A stretch of 36,764 nt of DNA from JAYPUG01 sp038117265 (GTDB lineage Bacteria; Pseudomonadota; Alphaproteobacteria; UBA6615), in assembly GCA_038117265.1 (NCBI GenBank), contig JAYOFO010000020.1:1-36764 (forward strand), written 5' to 3'. Position numbers and translations under genes: made by a program. Under the pieces are notes generated by a model. The model was given only the letters and a program-made list of their open reading frames with translations. It had not been told where the DNA came from and ran no database searches. Shown here piece after piece: positions 1-8,385 of this stretch; position 1 is the first letter of the stretch, and every line of letters starts with the position of its first letter.

Positions 1-3
1 GGT

Positions 4-990
4 TCACGAGGCCCCGGAATCGGCGCGCCGCTGCGCCTCGGCGTCGGCCATGGCGGCGACCACGTCGGGCATCGAGCGCGTGGCGCGCCATTCGAGCGCG
101 CGCTCGGCCCTCACCGGGTCTCCGCGCGATTCGTCGATGTCGGCGGGCCGGTGCAGGGCCGGGTTCAGGGTGACGTGGTCGCGCCAGTCGAGGTCGAACC
201 GGGCAAAGGCGGTGGCGACGAACTCCTCCAGGCTGTGGGTCCTTCCGGTCGCGATCACGAAGTCCTCGGCCGTGTCCTGCTGCAGCATCCGCCACATCGC
301 GTCGACATATTCGGGCGCCCAGCCCCAGTCGCGGCGGACCGCGATGTTGCCCAGGGTCAGCGTTTCGTCGGCACCGCTCGCGATCCGTGCGGCGGCGTCG
401 ACGATCTTGCGGGTCACGAAGCGGGCCGGGCGGAGCGGCGATTCGTGATTGAAGAGGATTCCCGAGCAGGCAAACAGGTCGTAGCTCTCGCGGTAGTTGA
501 CCACTGCCCAGTGAGCCGTCGCCTTGGCCACGGCGTAGGGGCTGCGCGGTCGGAACGGGGTGTCCTCGTCGGCCGGCTGCGCGCCGGTGTTGCCGAAACA
601 CTCGCTCGAACCCGCGTTGTAGAAGCGGATCGACCGGTCGAGGAAACGGATCGATTCGAGCATGTTGAGGGTGCCGATCGAGATGCTGTGCAGGGTCTCG
701 ACGGGCTCTTCGAAGGACAGGCCGACCGAGCTCTGGCCCGACAAATTGTAGATCTCGTCGGGTTCGGTCCGGCTGATCGTCTGGACGACAGAGCGGAAGT
801 CGGTCGGTACGGCGGAGTGTAGGGTCACCTTGTCGCGGATGGCGAGCGATTCCAGCGCGGCGAAGCTCGACATCTCTGCGTCGCGCGACGTGCCGTGCAC
901 GGCGTAGCCGCGCGCGAGCAGCTGTTGCGACAGGTAGGCGCCGTCCTGGCCGCTGATGCCGAAGATCAAGGCTGTGCGAGGTCTGGTCAT
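4..990 (-). CDS. gmd: GDP-mannose 4,6-dehydratase family protein
   Basis: This 328-residue short-chain (extended SDR) enzyme most likely converts GDP-D-mannose to GDP-4-dehydro-6-deoxy-mannose, the branch point to rhamnose, fucose and perosamine donors in the cytoplasm. The N-terminal nucleotide-binding motif GISGQDG (residues 11-17) is the Gmd form of the SDR glycine motif. The catalytic region is seen as GSSECFG (127-133) and the Tyr-x-x-x-Lys pair Y152/K156. Length is normal for the family. The ATG overlaps the stop of the upstream glycosyltransferase as ATGA, so it is the last gene of the operon in this window. No reductase (Rmd or Fcl) or perosamine aminotransferase for its product is next to it here; one may lie beyond the left edge. 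A related GDP- or NDP-sugar dehydratase with another substrate cannot be excluded. Confidence 0.85.
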   Translation of the reverse strand: MTRPRTALIFGISGQDGAYLSQQLLARGYAVHGTSRDAEMSSFAALESLAIRDKVTLHSAVPTDFRSVVQTISRTEPDEIYNLSGQSSVGLSFEEPVETLHSISIGTLNMLESIRFLDRSIRFYNAGSSECFGNTGAQPADEDTPFRPRSPYAVAKATAHWAVVNYRESYDLFACSGILFNHESPLRPARFVTRKIVDAAARIASGADETLTLGNIAVRRDWGWAPEYVDAMWRMLQQDTAEDFVIATGRTHSLEEFVATAFARFDLDWRDHVTLNPALHRPADIDESRGDPVRAERALEWRATRSMPDVVAAMADAEAQRRADSGAS

Positions 991-2153
991 GGCTGAGGGG
1001 TGGCTTCCTGTGGCAGCAATTCTTCGATGAGGGCGGCGAGGCGGGCGGCGAACCGGTCCGAACTGAAATGCTCTTCGATGGCCCGGCGCGCGTTGGCGCC
1101 GATGCGCCGGCCTTCCTCGGGATCGCCTTCGAGCCGGTCGATCGCCGCGCCCAGTGCCGCGGCATCGCCTGGCGGCACCAGCAGGCAGTTCTCTCCGTCA
1201 CGCAGGTTCTCGCTGTCCCACAGGCCGGCGGTTCGGGTCAGGATCACCGGCTTGCCGCACGCCATGGCCTGCAGGGTCGCACTCTGGCCGCAGGGCTGCG
1301 AGCTCTCGACCAGTGGCGTGATGACGTAGCGGGCCCGCTGGAACATGGCGCGCACATCCTCGTCGCTGATCTTGGTGCTGTGCCAGATGCCGTCCCGGAC
1401 ATGCACCGAGGGTGGATAGGTTGCGCCGGGGTCGAGGCGGCGGGTGACGATCTCCAGGTTCGTGCTGCGTCCGTTCCAGGCGTCGAGAAGCGTGGCGTAG
1501 TCGCGACCGGCATTGCCGATGGCGAAGGCGCCGGCATCGTCGGCATTATCGCCATCGGCGGGATGCCAGAACCGGGCATCGATCCCGAACTGGATCAGGG
1601 TCGCGCTCCTGGGCCGCGGGTTGATGTTGGCGCGGTAGGCGCGAATGTCGCCCTCGCCCAGGAACACGAGATCGGCGCCTGAATCGAGCCAGCGGCGCAG
1701 CCGGTTGCGCATCCGGCTGCGCAGGCCCGTGGCGGGCAGGAACGGGCCGATGATGACCCCGACGGCTGGCCGGCGCACGAGGCCGAGGAGCCGCAGCACC
1801 CGCAGCGCGTGCAGCCAGGGGCTGGTGACACACACGATCACCGACGCGCGGCGCAGCGGCGACAGCCCGCAGAAACCGAGTTGCAGCAGCCGGTTGATCT
1901 GGGTCAGCCCCGTCGGCTTCAGCTTGCCGTTGATCCAGCGAACGAAGCCCGGCGCGCCATAGACATGCCCCGCCTCGTCGATCAGGCCCTGTGAGGGCGG
2001 GTGGGTCTCGAGCAGGCCGGCCTTGAACCGGGTGACCGGCAGGTTGCGGTAGCCGTAGAAGAACTCGTCGGGCGTGCCGCCGGACAGCCGGCTGACGCGC
2101 CCGTAGTTGAACAGGAACGTCACCACCGCGGGCATGCTTGCCGGTCCGCTCAT
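987..2153 (-). CDS. GT4-type glycosyltransferase, paralogue A
   Basis: A 388-residue GT-B fold glycosyltransferase that should transfer a sugar from a nucleotide donor to the growing glycan. The C-terminal half carries a donor-binding block: GQSATLQAMACGKPVILTR, then GLWDSENLRDGENCLLVPPGD, typical of GT4 enzymes (retaining). Near the N-terminus is DEFFYGYRNL. I start the gene at 2153 because this ATG overlaps the stop of the upstream methyltransferase as ATGA; the longer open frame to 2396 only reads through that gene. The protein at 6495-7643 shares the same unusual blocks (EFFYG; GQSVTMQAMACGRPV; DGENCILVPPGD), so the two look like a duplicated pair. Donor and acceptor cannot be read from sequence. 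Confidence 0.85.
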   Translation of the reverse strand: MSGPASMPAVVTFLFNYGRVSRLSGGTPDEFFYGYRNLPVTRFKAGLLETHPPSQGLIDEAGHVYGAPGFVRWINGKLKPTGLTQINRLLQLGFCGLSPLRRASVIVCVTSPWLHALRVLRLLGLVRRPAVGVIIGPFLPATGLRSRMRNRLRRWLDSGADLVFLGEGDIRAYRANINPRPRSATLIQFGIDARFWHPADGDNADDAGAFAIGNAGRDYATLLDAWNGRSTNLEIVTRRLDPGATYPPSVHVRDGIWHSTKISDEDVRAMFQRARYVITPLVESSQPCGQSATLQAMACGKPVILTRTAGLWDSENLRDGENCLLVPPGDAAALGAAIDRLEGDPEEGRRIGANARRAIEEHFSSDRFAARLAALIEELLPQEATPQP

Positions 2154-2959
2154 CGGCCGGTCGGCCCCTCCGGCTTGCGGGCAACGGCGAGCAGCATGTG
2201 CGCCACCAGCCCCGATGGCACGATCGGTGCGAGGCCCGCACTGAGCGCGCGCGAGACGAACCACTGATAGGGCAGGCCGAACTCGTGCTGGAGAGACCGC
2301 AGGACACCCTGGCGCTTGCCGATTGCCTTGATATCGATGACTTCGAAGCCGCGCCGCGCCAGCAGGTCGCGAAACTCGCCGCGAGTCAGCCGCCATTGAT
2401 AGAAGCGCGTACGGCTGTCGGCCGGGCCCTGGCGACCGCGGGTGTCAAAGGCGGCGCGCAGCGCATGGCGCAGATTGTCGAATGGCACCGAGGTGAACAG
2501 ATAACCGCCGGGTTTCAGGATCCGATAGGCTTCGTCGATGCAAGGCTCGAGCCCGGCCTCGAAGTGCTCGAAGGTCCCCCACGAGAAATACGCGTCGACG
2601 CTGCCATCCGTCTGGCCCGTTGCGCGGATGTCGCCGACCTCGAACTCGGCCTCGGGGAAGCGTTCGTTGAGTGCCGCCACCGTCTTGCGGCTGATGTCGA
2701 GGCCCAGAGTCGGGAAGCCGCGCTGGGTGAAATACAGCGTCCAGTCGCCCAGCCCGCAGCCGCCGTCGAGCATGCGTGCGCCCTGCGGCAGCTGCGCGAC
2801 ATAGGGGGCGATCACGCGATACTCGGCCTTTCGCGGTATCGTGTCGGCGAGGTCGGCCGGCCCGCCCAGCTCGTCCCATTTGGCGGTCCAGTAGCGCTCG
2901 ACGAAGTCGGTTTCGTCCTCGTCGTGGCCGCCGGTGTCGATCAGGAAGTCCTTGCGCAT
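2150..2959 (-). CDS. Class I SAM-dependent methyltransferase
   Basis: A 269-residue Rossmann-fold methyltransferase. Motif I is LDGGCGLGDW (residues 64-73), followed by an acidic end of beta-2 (LGLDIS). A later block, EAYRILKPGGYLFTSVPF, is the usual post-motif of Methyltransf_11-type enzymes. The N-terminus has DFVERYWTAKWDELGG, a lead-in often seen in polysaccharide-locus methyltransferases. It likely O- or N-methylates a sugar, possibly a chain terminus, but the target cannot be read from sequence. Its ATG lies 10 bases after the stop of the upstream glycosyltransferase, and its stop overlaps the next start as ATGA. Confidence 0.85.
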   Translation of the reverse strand: MRKDFLIDTGGHDEDETDFVERYWTAKWDELGGPADLADTIPRKAEYRVIAPYVAQLPQGARMLDGGCGLGDWTLYFTQRGFPTLGLDISRKTVAALNERFPEAEFEVGDIRATGQTDGSVDAYFSWGTFEHFEAGLEPCIDEAYRILKPGGYLFTSVPFDNLRHALRAAFDTRGRQGPADSRTRFYQWRLTRGEFRDLLARRGFEVIDIKAIGKRQGVLRSLQHEFGLPYQWFVSRALSAGLAPIVPSGLVAHMLLAVARKPEGPTGR

Positions 2960-2969
2960 GGTGTTCCCG

Positions 2970-3992
2970 TCAGATCGCGAGCTGGTTGGCGAGGAAGGTC
3001 AAGGGATCGCGGAACAGCCGCCGCTGCGCGACCAGCTCCGTGCGACGTTCGGCCAGCCGGTCGAACAGGTCCAGATACCGCGCGGTCGTCCGCGTCGCAA
3101 CGTGGGGATAGTCCGCCATGCGCGCCGACCAGCGGCCGTAGTCATGCAGCATCTCCTCCAGCGCGGCCACGAAGGTTTCGGGTGTGAAGCCGATGCCGTA
3201 GTCCGTGCAATATTCGGGCAGGGCCCCGCTCTCGATGTAGAGGACCGGCAGGCCGCACAGCGCCCCCTCGTTCTGGTGGTTGCTGCCGGGCTCGAAGCGC
3301 GAGGCGGTGACATAGGCGTGGTGGCCGCGCAGCGCCTCGGCGAGCGCGGTGCCGTCGAGCGGCGGCATATAGGTCGCGTTCTCGAACCGGAAGCCGGGCG
3401 GCAGGTTGCCGATATAGGTGAACGCAATGCGGTCGCGCCATTCGGGGGTCGCCAGCATCGCATCGAGGCGTTGGTAGATGTCGAACCCCTTCATCCAGTT
3501 GCCGCCCCAATGGTGGGTCACGAGGCGCAGCGGCCCCGCGCCGGTCCATGGCATGTGTCCGCGCGGGTGGAACGTCGCGGCGTCGGCGCCGTTCAGGATG
3601 ACGGACGAGTTCCCCTCGTCCTCGTCGCGCCAGACCGCCAGGTCGCGGCGCAGCCATTCTGCGACGAACACGGTGTGGTCGGCGGCGTAGTTGGCGCACT
3701 TCAGGCGCCGGTTCATGCCGGTCGTGCCCTTGCGTTCGTCGCACTCGTTGATCCGGTGCACGACGAGGGTCTCGGGATGTCGCGCCAGATGCCGCAGGAT
3801 GGCGCCGGGCGTGAAGGTCACCGCCGGGTTGCGGCGTCGCGGGTCGATCATCAGCACGAGATCGGTGCCGGCCGCGAGTCGATCGGTCACTGTGTCGCCG
3901 CGTGCCTGCAACGCCGCGATCAGGTTGGCCACGAACCGGTTTCCCCCGCCCCACGGCCCCTCCTGCACCCGGTAGTTGATGGCGACCCTCAT
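2970..3992 (-). CDS. Glycosyltransferase, GT-B/GT4-like
   Basis: A 340-residue predicted glycosyltransferase. The start (MRVAINYRVQEGPWGGGNRF) has the glycine-rich N-terminal loop of GT4 enzymes. The middle contains VFVAEWLRRDL and VILNGADAATFHP, the classic GT4 pattern in which the acceptor half ends with an N-G-x-D segment. The C-terminal donor site has SRFEPGSNHQNEGALCGLPV (near residues 231-250), a variant of the E-x7-E motif. The ATG at 3992 overlaps the stop of the upstream SGNH protein (ATGA), which argues against the longer frame to 4241. It may recognise the same O-acetylated glycan built by its neighbours, but donor specificity is unknown. Confidence 0.8.
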   Translation of the reverse strand: MRVAINYRVQEGPWGGGNRFVANLIAALQARGDTVTDRLAAGTDLVLMIDPRRRNPAVTFTPGAILRHLARHPETLVVHRINECDERKGTTGMNRRLKCANYAADHTVFVAEWLRRDLAVWRDEDEGNSSVILNGADAATFHPRGHMPWTGAGPLRLVTHHWGGNWMKGFDIYQRLDAMLATPEWRDRIAFTYIGNLPPGFRFENATYMPPLDGTALAEALRGHHAYVTASRFEPGSNHQNEGALCGLPVLYIESGALPEYCTDYGIGFTPETFVAALEEMLHDYGRWSARMADYPHVATRTTARYLDLFDRLAERRTELVAQRRLFRDPLTFLANQLAI

Positions 3993-4984
3993 GGCATCCG
4001 CGCCGCGATGTCGGGCCCGAAGCAGCCCGCGAGAACCGCGTGGGTCACCGCGCGTGCGGCATTCGGGTGAACATGGTCGGGATTGGCGAACGCGTCGTCG
4101 GCAAAGGCGGCCCACAGGTCGACATGGGGAATGCCGGCGGTGCGTGCACGCTCGGCATAGAACGCGCGCGCTTGCGCGAAGGCCGGGTCCTGCGCCGCGG
4201 CCTCGCGATAGGCGGCCGAGACGGGCATCGTCACCAGGCACAGCTCAACCCCGCGTGCGCGTGCGCCATCGATGGTCCGTCGCCAGGCCGCGGCGGTCGC
4301 GCCCGCCTCGAATCCGGCGACCGGGGCGTGGTGCTGGATGCGTTCGTTCGCCTCGCGCCGCCGTGCCGCCGGCGACAGAGCGGCGAATGTGGCTGGTTCG
4401 GCTGCTGGCGCCGAAGCGATGGCCTGCGCAGGCCGGAACAGCGCGCCGGGATCGCGCGCGGCGGCCTTGGCGAACCCGACCAGGTAACGGCGCAGGTGCG
4501 GCCGCAGGATCTGCAGCGCCGGCATATCGGGATCGACGAACTCGGCGAGCAGCCGGCTCTGGTCGGTGTGGACCCGCTGAGCCGAGAATTGCTGGGGGGC
4601 GGCCTGGAGGATCACGCGCGCCTGTGGATTGCGCCGGGCATAGGCGTCGAACTTGCCCAGAACTGTGGCGGAATTGTCGCCCGGGGTCGCGAAGTTCGCG
4701 ACCAGCGCCGAATCGGCGATGCCCGATGCGATGCGCGAATCGCCGAATGCGGCGACGTGCGCGCCGCCGGCGTGAAACCGGGCGCGCTGTGCGTCGAAGG
4801 CGTCGTCGGGCGAGACGTTGCGGCGCACATAGGCCTCCGCGCCCGCCACGGCCGCAACCATGCAGACCGCGAACAGGGCGAGGAAGCCCGCGACGTAGGG
4901 CCTGGCGGCGCGGGGCCTAGAACTGGAAATAGATGAACTCCCCGGCCTGGCCCTGGAGTTGGCGCAGCGCCATCGCGAATGCAC
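3989..4984 (-). CDS. Membrane-anchored SGNH-type protein, partner of MBOAT O-acetyltransferase
   Basis: A 331-residue protein with one hydrophobic segment near residues 30-50, then a domain with an SGNH/GDSL-like pattern: AFGDSR with candidate Ser83, and near the C-terminus DHVHPN with candidate Asp303 and His306. This suggests a periplasmic esterase/acetyltransferase-fold protein anchored in the inner membrane. It directly follows the MBOAT gene, matching known PatA/PatB and AlgI/AlgJ pairs, where the MBOAT moves acetyl groups across the membrane and the SGNH partner places them on glycan. The start overlaps the MBOAT end by 68 bases. I see no better in-frame start before the hydrophobic segment, so the true start is somewhat uncertain. 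Confidence 0.75.
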   Translation of the reverse strand: MHSRWRCANSRARPGSSSISSSRPRAARPYVAGFLALFAVCMVAAVAGAEAYVRRNVSPDDAFDAQRARFHAGGAHVAAFGDSRIASGIADSALVANFATPGDNSATVLGKFDAYARRNPQARVILQAAPQQFSAQRVHTDQSRLLAEFVDPDMPALQILRPHLRRYLVGFAKAAARDPGALFRPAQAIASAPAAEPATFAALSPAARRREANERIQHHAPVAGFEAGATAAAWRRTIDGARARGVELCLVTMPVSAAYREAAAQDPAFAQARAFYAERARTAGIPHVDLWAAFADDAFANPDHVHPNAARAVTHAVLAGCFGPDIAARMP

Positions 4985-6485
4985 CGGCGCCGATCAGCAT
5001 GCCCATCGCGACCGCGACGCCGCTGCGTGCGAACGCCGCGCCGGTGCGCGGAGCGCCCGCCGCGATCCGGTCCAGGACGGGGCCGGTCGAGCGGGCGAGG
5101 GTGCGCATGATCTGGTCGGTGTTGGGCAACAGCCAGACGCCGGCGAGGACCGCGAGCAGGATGGCGATCTGCTGGCCGCCGCCGAACAGCGGCGTGAAGC
5201 CGAACGTGACCCCGAGAGCCTGCAGATTCGCCGCTGCGGGGCCGAGCACGCCCTCGTAGTGGAGCGGCAGCACCACGCCGTCGAGGCCGGTGATGCCGCG
5301 CAGCATCGCGACCGTGGCGTCCATCGAGCCGGCGCGGAACGGAATCCAGGTGACGGTCACGGCCAGGAAGGTCACCGCGCGCGCGATCCAGGTGGCGAGT
5401 GCGCCGGCCTCGCGGCCGCCGCGCAGGGTCCGCCAGAGATGGTTCACGATCAGGTAGACGCCGTGCAGCGCCCCCCAGAGGACGAAGGTCCAGGCCGCGC
5501 CGTGCCAAAGCCCCCCCAGCACCATGACGATCAGGATGTTGGCGTGCCGCCGCGGTTCGCCGCGCCGCCCGCCGCCGAGCGGGATGTAGAGGTAGTCGCG
5601 CAGGAAGCGCGACAGGGTCATGTGCCAGCGCCGCCAGAAATCGATGATGCTGGTCGCCTTGTAGGGTGAGGCGAAGTTCAGCGGCAGGTGGATGCCGAAC
5701 ATGCGCGCCAGGCCGATCGCCATGTCGGTGTAGCCGGAGAAGTCGAAGTAGATCTGGAAACTGAACGACAGGGCGCCCGTCCACGCCTCGAGGAAGGTGA
5801 CCTCGCTGCCCGCGGCGGCGGCGGCAAACACGCTGTCCGAGGCGAAGGCCATGTGGTCGGCGATGACGGTTTTCTTGAACAGCCCGATGCAGAAGATCGT
5901 CAGGCCGGCGGCGAGGTCGTCCCAGGCGTCGCGCTCGCGTGCCCGGGCCGCGAACTGCGGCATCATCTCGCGGTGGTGCACGATCGGGCCGGCGATGAGC
6001 TGCGGGAAGAAGGTGACGAACAGCAGGTAGCTGAGCGGATCGGGGTCGTCCGCGACGCCTGTGTGTACGTCGGCCAGGAACGCGATCTGCTGGAATGTGA
6101 AGAACGAGATGGCGAGCGGCAGGGCGATGCCCAGCATGGCCATGTCGATCCCGGTCGCCGCAGCCACGTTCGCGATGAAGAAGTCGGCATACTTGAAGAA
6201 GCCGAGCGCGCCGAGGTTGAGCGCGACGCCGAGGACGAGCAGCGGCTTCGTCGCCGATCCGATTTGTCGGTGTGCCGACATCCAGCGCGCGAGCGTGAAG
6301 TTCACCGCCGCCGAGCCGACGAGCAGCGCGATGAAGCGCGGGTCCCACCAGCCATAGAAGACCAGCGAGGCGACGACGAGGAACGTCAGCGCGGCACGCA
6401 GCCCGCCGATCCGGCCGAGCAGATAGAACAGCGCGACCGTGCCGGGCAGGAAGACGAGCATGAATTCGGGCGAATGAAACAGCAT
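4917..6485 (-). CDS. MBOAT family membrane-bound O-acyltransferase (AlgI/PatA-like)
   Basis: A 522-residue polytopic membrane protein of the MBOAT family. It probably moves acetyl groups across the inner membrane for O-acetylation of exported glycan. Family signatures include SFFTFQQIAFLADV, the loop FFPQLIAGPIVHHREMMPQ, IYFDFSGYTDMAIGLARMFG, and FWRRWHMTLSRFLRDYLYIP (residues 283-302). The nearly invariant MBOAT histidine is in GGLWHGAAWTF (His328), with a second conserved His341. Length fits AlgI-like members. The following gene encodes an SGNH-type protein, the usual partner. The gene starts 9 bases after the stop of the upstream glycosyltransferase. No other alginate genes are present, so I read it as general glycan O-acetylation. 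Confidence 0.93.
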   Translation of the reverse strand: MLFHSPEFMLVFLPGTVALFYLLGRIGGLRAALTFLVVASLVFYGWWDPRFIALLVGSAAVNFTLARWMSAHRQIGSATKPLLVLGVALNLGALGFFKYADFFIANVAAATGIDMAMLGIALPLAISFFTFQQIAFLADVHTGVADDPDPLSYLLFVTFFPQLIAGPIVHHREMMPQFAARARERDAWDDLAAGLTIFCIGLFKKTVIADHMAFASDSVFAAAAAGSEVTFLEAWTGALSFSFQIYFDFSGYTDMAIGLARMFGIHLPLNFASPYKATSIIDFWRRWHMTLSRFLRDYLYIPLGGGRRGEPRRHANILIVMVLGGLWHGAAWTFVLWGALHGVYLIVNHLWRTLRGGREAGALATWIARAVTFLAVTVTWIPFRAGSMDATVAMLRGITGLDGVVLPLHYEGVLGPAAANLQALGVTFGFTPLFGGGQQIAILLAVLAGVWLLPNTDQIMRTLARSTGPVLDRIAAGAPRTGAAFARSGVAVAMGMLIGAGAFAMALRQLQGQAGEFIYFQF

Positions 6486-6494
6486 TGGGTGCGT

Positions 6495-7643
6495 TCAGTT
6501 GCCGTCGACCCGGTGGACCAGGGCTTCGGCACAGTCGTTCATGCGTTCGAGCGAGAAGTGCTTCGCGGCGGTTTCGCGTGCGGCTGCGCCGATACGGGCC
6601 CGAAGTCGCGGATCGTCGTTCAGGCGCCGGATCGCATGCGTCCAGGCATCGCGATCGCCGGGCGGCACGAGGATGCAGTTCTCGCCGTCGACGAACCGTT
6701 CGGCGTCCCAAAGACCGCGGCCCCGAGTCAGGACGACCGGTCTTCCGCAGGCCATGGCCTGCATGGTGACCGACTGTCCGGTCGGCTGCCACACGTCGTG
6801 CAGCGGCACCGCGACGATTTCGGCGGAACGGTAGAGGTCGCGGAGTTCGAGATCGGTCATGGCGCCGGCATGGAGGCTGCCGCGGACGAGCGAAACGCCG
6901 GTGCGGTCCGGCGGCACCCGGACGGGCAGGCGCGTGAGAAGCAGGAGTTCCGTCGGAATCTCGGCCGCCAGCAGCGTATCGTAGTCGCGGCTGGGGTCGG
7001 AGCCCACGGCGACGACCCCGCCTGTCGGCACCGTGTCTTCGGGCGGACACCAGAAGTCGGTGTCGACCCCGAACAGGAAGTCGCTCGTTCGCTCGGGCGC
7101 GATTCCGTATCGCCGGATCGCTTCCCGGCGGTCCGCTTCGCCGAAGAAGAACACGTGATCCAGCCCCTCCAGGGCCTGCCGGATCGCGTGCTCCACATGT
7201 CCCCGCAGGGCGGGCCGGGCCCGCTCGGCGAGGTCGCACAAACCCATGAACCCGCCGAGCCGTTTCACCTGGCGCGGCATCGTCGAGGCCGACAGGCCCA
7301 TGGCAATCGTGAAGCCGTCGGTGAAGCTGATTGCAACGTCGGCCGATGCGAAGGCGTCGGCAATGGCCCTGACCCGCGCCCGGCTCCAGCCGACCCGCGC
7401 GGTCCGGTTGCGGGCGATCTCGAGCGCCATGACGGCACGCCAAACCGGATCGGACGGGGTGGCATGGGTGTCGCCGATTTGCGTGGCGTAGCCCCGCGCT
7501 TCCAGCCCGAGCATTCCGTAGAAGAATTCCCTCGGCGCGTCGCCTGCGCGCGCCTGGTCGAGTCGTGCGGCACGGCTCGCGCCGGGATAGAGAAACAGCA
7601 GGCGGGGGTTGGACAAGCGGGTCGCGTGCGCTGGTGCGCACAT
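6495..7643 (-). CDS. GT4-type glycosyltransferase, paralogue B
   Basis: A 382-residue GT-B glycosyltransferase. The donor-binding region contains GQSVTMQAMACGRPVVLTR and then GLWDAERFVDGENCILVPPGD, and the N-terminal domain contains REFFYGMLGLEARGYATQ. These blocks match the protein at 987-2153, so the two are paralogues separated by three genes. A mid-protein segment (FFFGEADRREAIRRYGI) is a typical bridge between the two GT-B domains. The ATG at 7643 is preceded by AGGA immediately upstream, which is too close for a good ribosome-binding site; a downstream TTG (tenth codon) is an alternative start. It follows the neuA-like gene after 34 bases, so it may use the activated nonulosonate made there, but this is only contextual. 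Confidence 0.82.
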   Translation of the reverse strand: MCAPAHATRLSNPRLLFLYPGASRAARLDQARAGDAPREFFYGMLGLEARGYATQIGDTHATPSDPVWRAVMALEIARNRTARVGWSRARVRAIADAFASADVAISFTDGFTIAMGLSASTMPRQVKRLGGFMGLCDLAERARPALRGHVEHAIRQALEGLDHVFFFGEADRREAIRRYGIAPERTSDFLFGVDTDFWCPPEDTVPTGGVVAVGSDPSRDYDTLLAAEIPTELLLLTRLPVRVPPDRTGVSLVRGSLHAGAMTDLELRDLYRSAEIVAVPLHDVWQPTGQSVTMQAMACGRPVVLTRGRGLWDAERFVDGENCILVPPGDRDAWTHAIRRLNDDPRLRARIGAAARETAAKHFSLERMNDCAEALVHRVDGN

Positions 7644-7677
7644 TCCTGGGGTGGACGGTTTGCCGTTTTGCGCGCGG

Positions 7678-8385
7678 TTAGGCGCGACCCTCGGAGAGCA
7701 GGAACTCGACCAGGCGGATGTCGTGCTCCGTGTCGATGCTGACGAAGTCGCCGTCGATCACCACGGCGCGCGTGCGCCGGCCCATGGTCTTCTTCTGGTC
7801 GACCAGGCATTCGCGCGTGATCGCGTAGGCGATGCCGTTTCGGTGATAGACGGGCGTCAGCTGCTGTCGCGCGATGATCCGGGCGCCGGCCGGGTCGTAG
7901 TATCCGAGCTGGCCCTCGTCGATGGTCAGCTGCTTCAGCGGGTGGGCCTTCGAATCGGTTTCCGAAACCGTCCAGGCGGCATCCCAGTCTCCGTCGAGCA
8001 GGGCGGTGACGGTTGCGTGCACGTGCTCGGGCCGCCGCAACGGAGATGTCGGCTGCAGCATCACGACGATGTCGTAGCGCATGGCGTCGATTTTCTCGCA
8101 AGCGTGCAGGGCATGCTCGAGCACCTCCTGGTCTCCGATGCGGTCACCCGACAGATCCTCGGGCCGCCGGAAGGGTGCGTCGAGGCCGCTGGCCTCGGCT
8201 TCGGCGACGATCTCGTCATGGTCGGTCGAGACGACAGCGCGGTCGAGCCAGTCGAGGGCGCGGCAAACGTCGCCGGCGTGGGCAACGAGCGAGCGCCCCG
8301 CGACATTGCGCAGGTTCTTGAGCTTGATCCCCTTGCTCCCGCCGCGCGCGGGGACGACCGCCAGGACGCGCTTGCCGTCGATCAA
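7678..8385 (-). CDS. neuA: Acylneuraminate-type cytidylyltransferase (NeuA-like)
   Basis: A 235-residue enzyme expected to activate a nonulosonic acid as its CMP derivative. The signature VVPARGGSKGIKLKNL (residues 10-25) is the CMP-NeuAc/CMP-Kdo synthetase nucleotide-binding loop. Further family blocks are VVSTDHDEIVAEAEASG, MLQPTSPLRRPEH, YHRNGIAYAITRECL and VSIDTEHDIRLVEFLL. I place the start at a TTG: it overlaps the stop of the upstream gene as TTGA and has GGAGG five bases before it, while every longer reading only covers the upstream gene. It belongs with the NeuB-cupin synthase and HAD phosphatase nearby. The exact sugar (neuraminate, legionaminate, KDN or another) cannot be told. Confidence 0.87.
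   Translation of the reverse strand: MIDGKRVLAVVPARGGSKGIKLKNLRNVAGRSLVAHAGDVCRALDWLDRAVVSTDHDEIVAEAEASGLDAPFRRPEDLSGDRIGDQEVLEHALHACEKIDAMRYDIVVMLQPTSPLRRPEHVHATVTALLDGDWDAAWTVSETDSKAHPLKQLTIDEGQLGYYDPAGARIIARQQLTPVYHRNGIAYAITRECLVDQKKTMGRRTRAVVIDGDFVSIDTEHDIRLVEFLLSEGRA

Noticed and set aside
4917..6485. Alginate biosynthesis locus (algI)
   Set aside because: No alginate polymerase, epimerase or secretion genes are present; the neighbours point to general glycan O-acetylation.
4612..7641. A 1009-residue minus-strand frame over the MBOAT and GT genes
   Set aside because: It is in the wrong frame relative to the MBOAT, SGNH and GT4 proteins, and is Arg/Pro/Ala-rich without domains.
5688..7742. 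Long plus-strand frames (684, 703, 641, 628, 612 residues and others) opposite the real genes
   Set aside because: They lie antisense to genes with clear motifs, have low-complexity Arg/Gly/Ala-rich composition, and no recognisable domain. High GC at third codon positions removes stop codons from the opposite strand.
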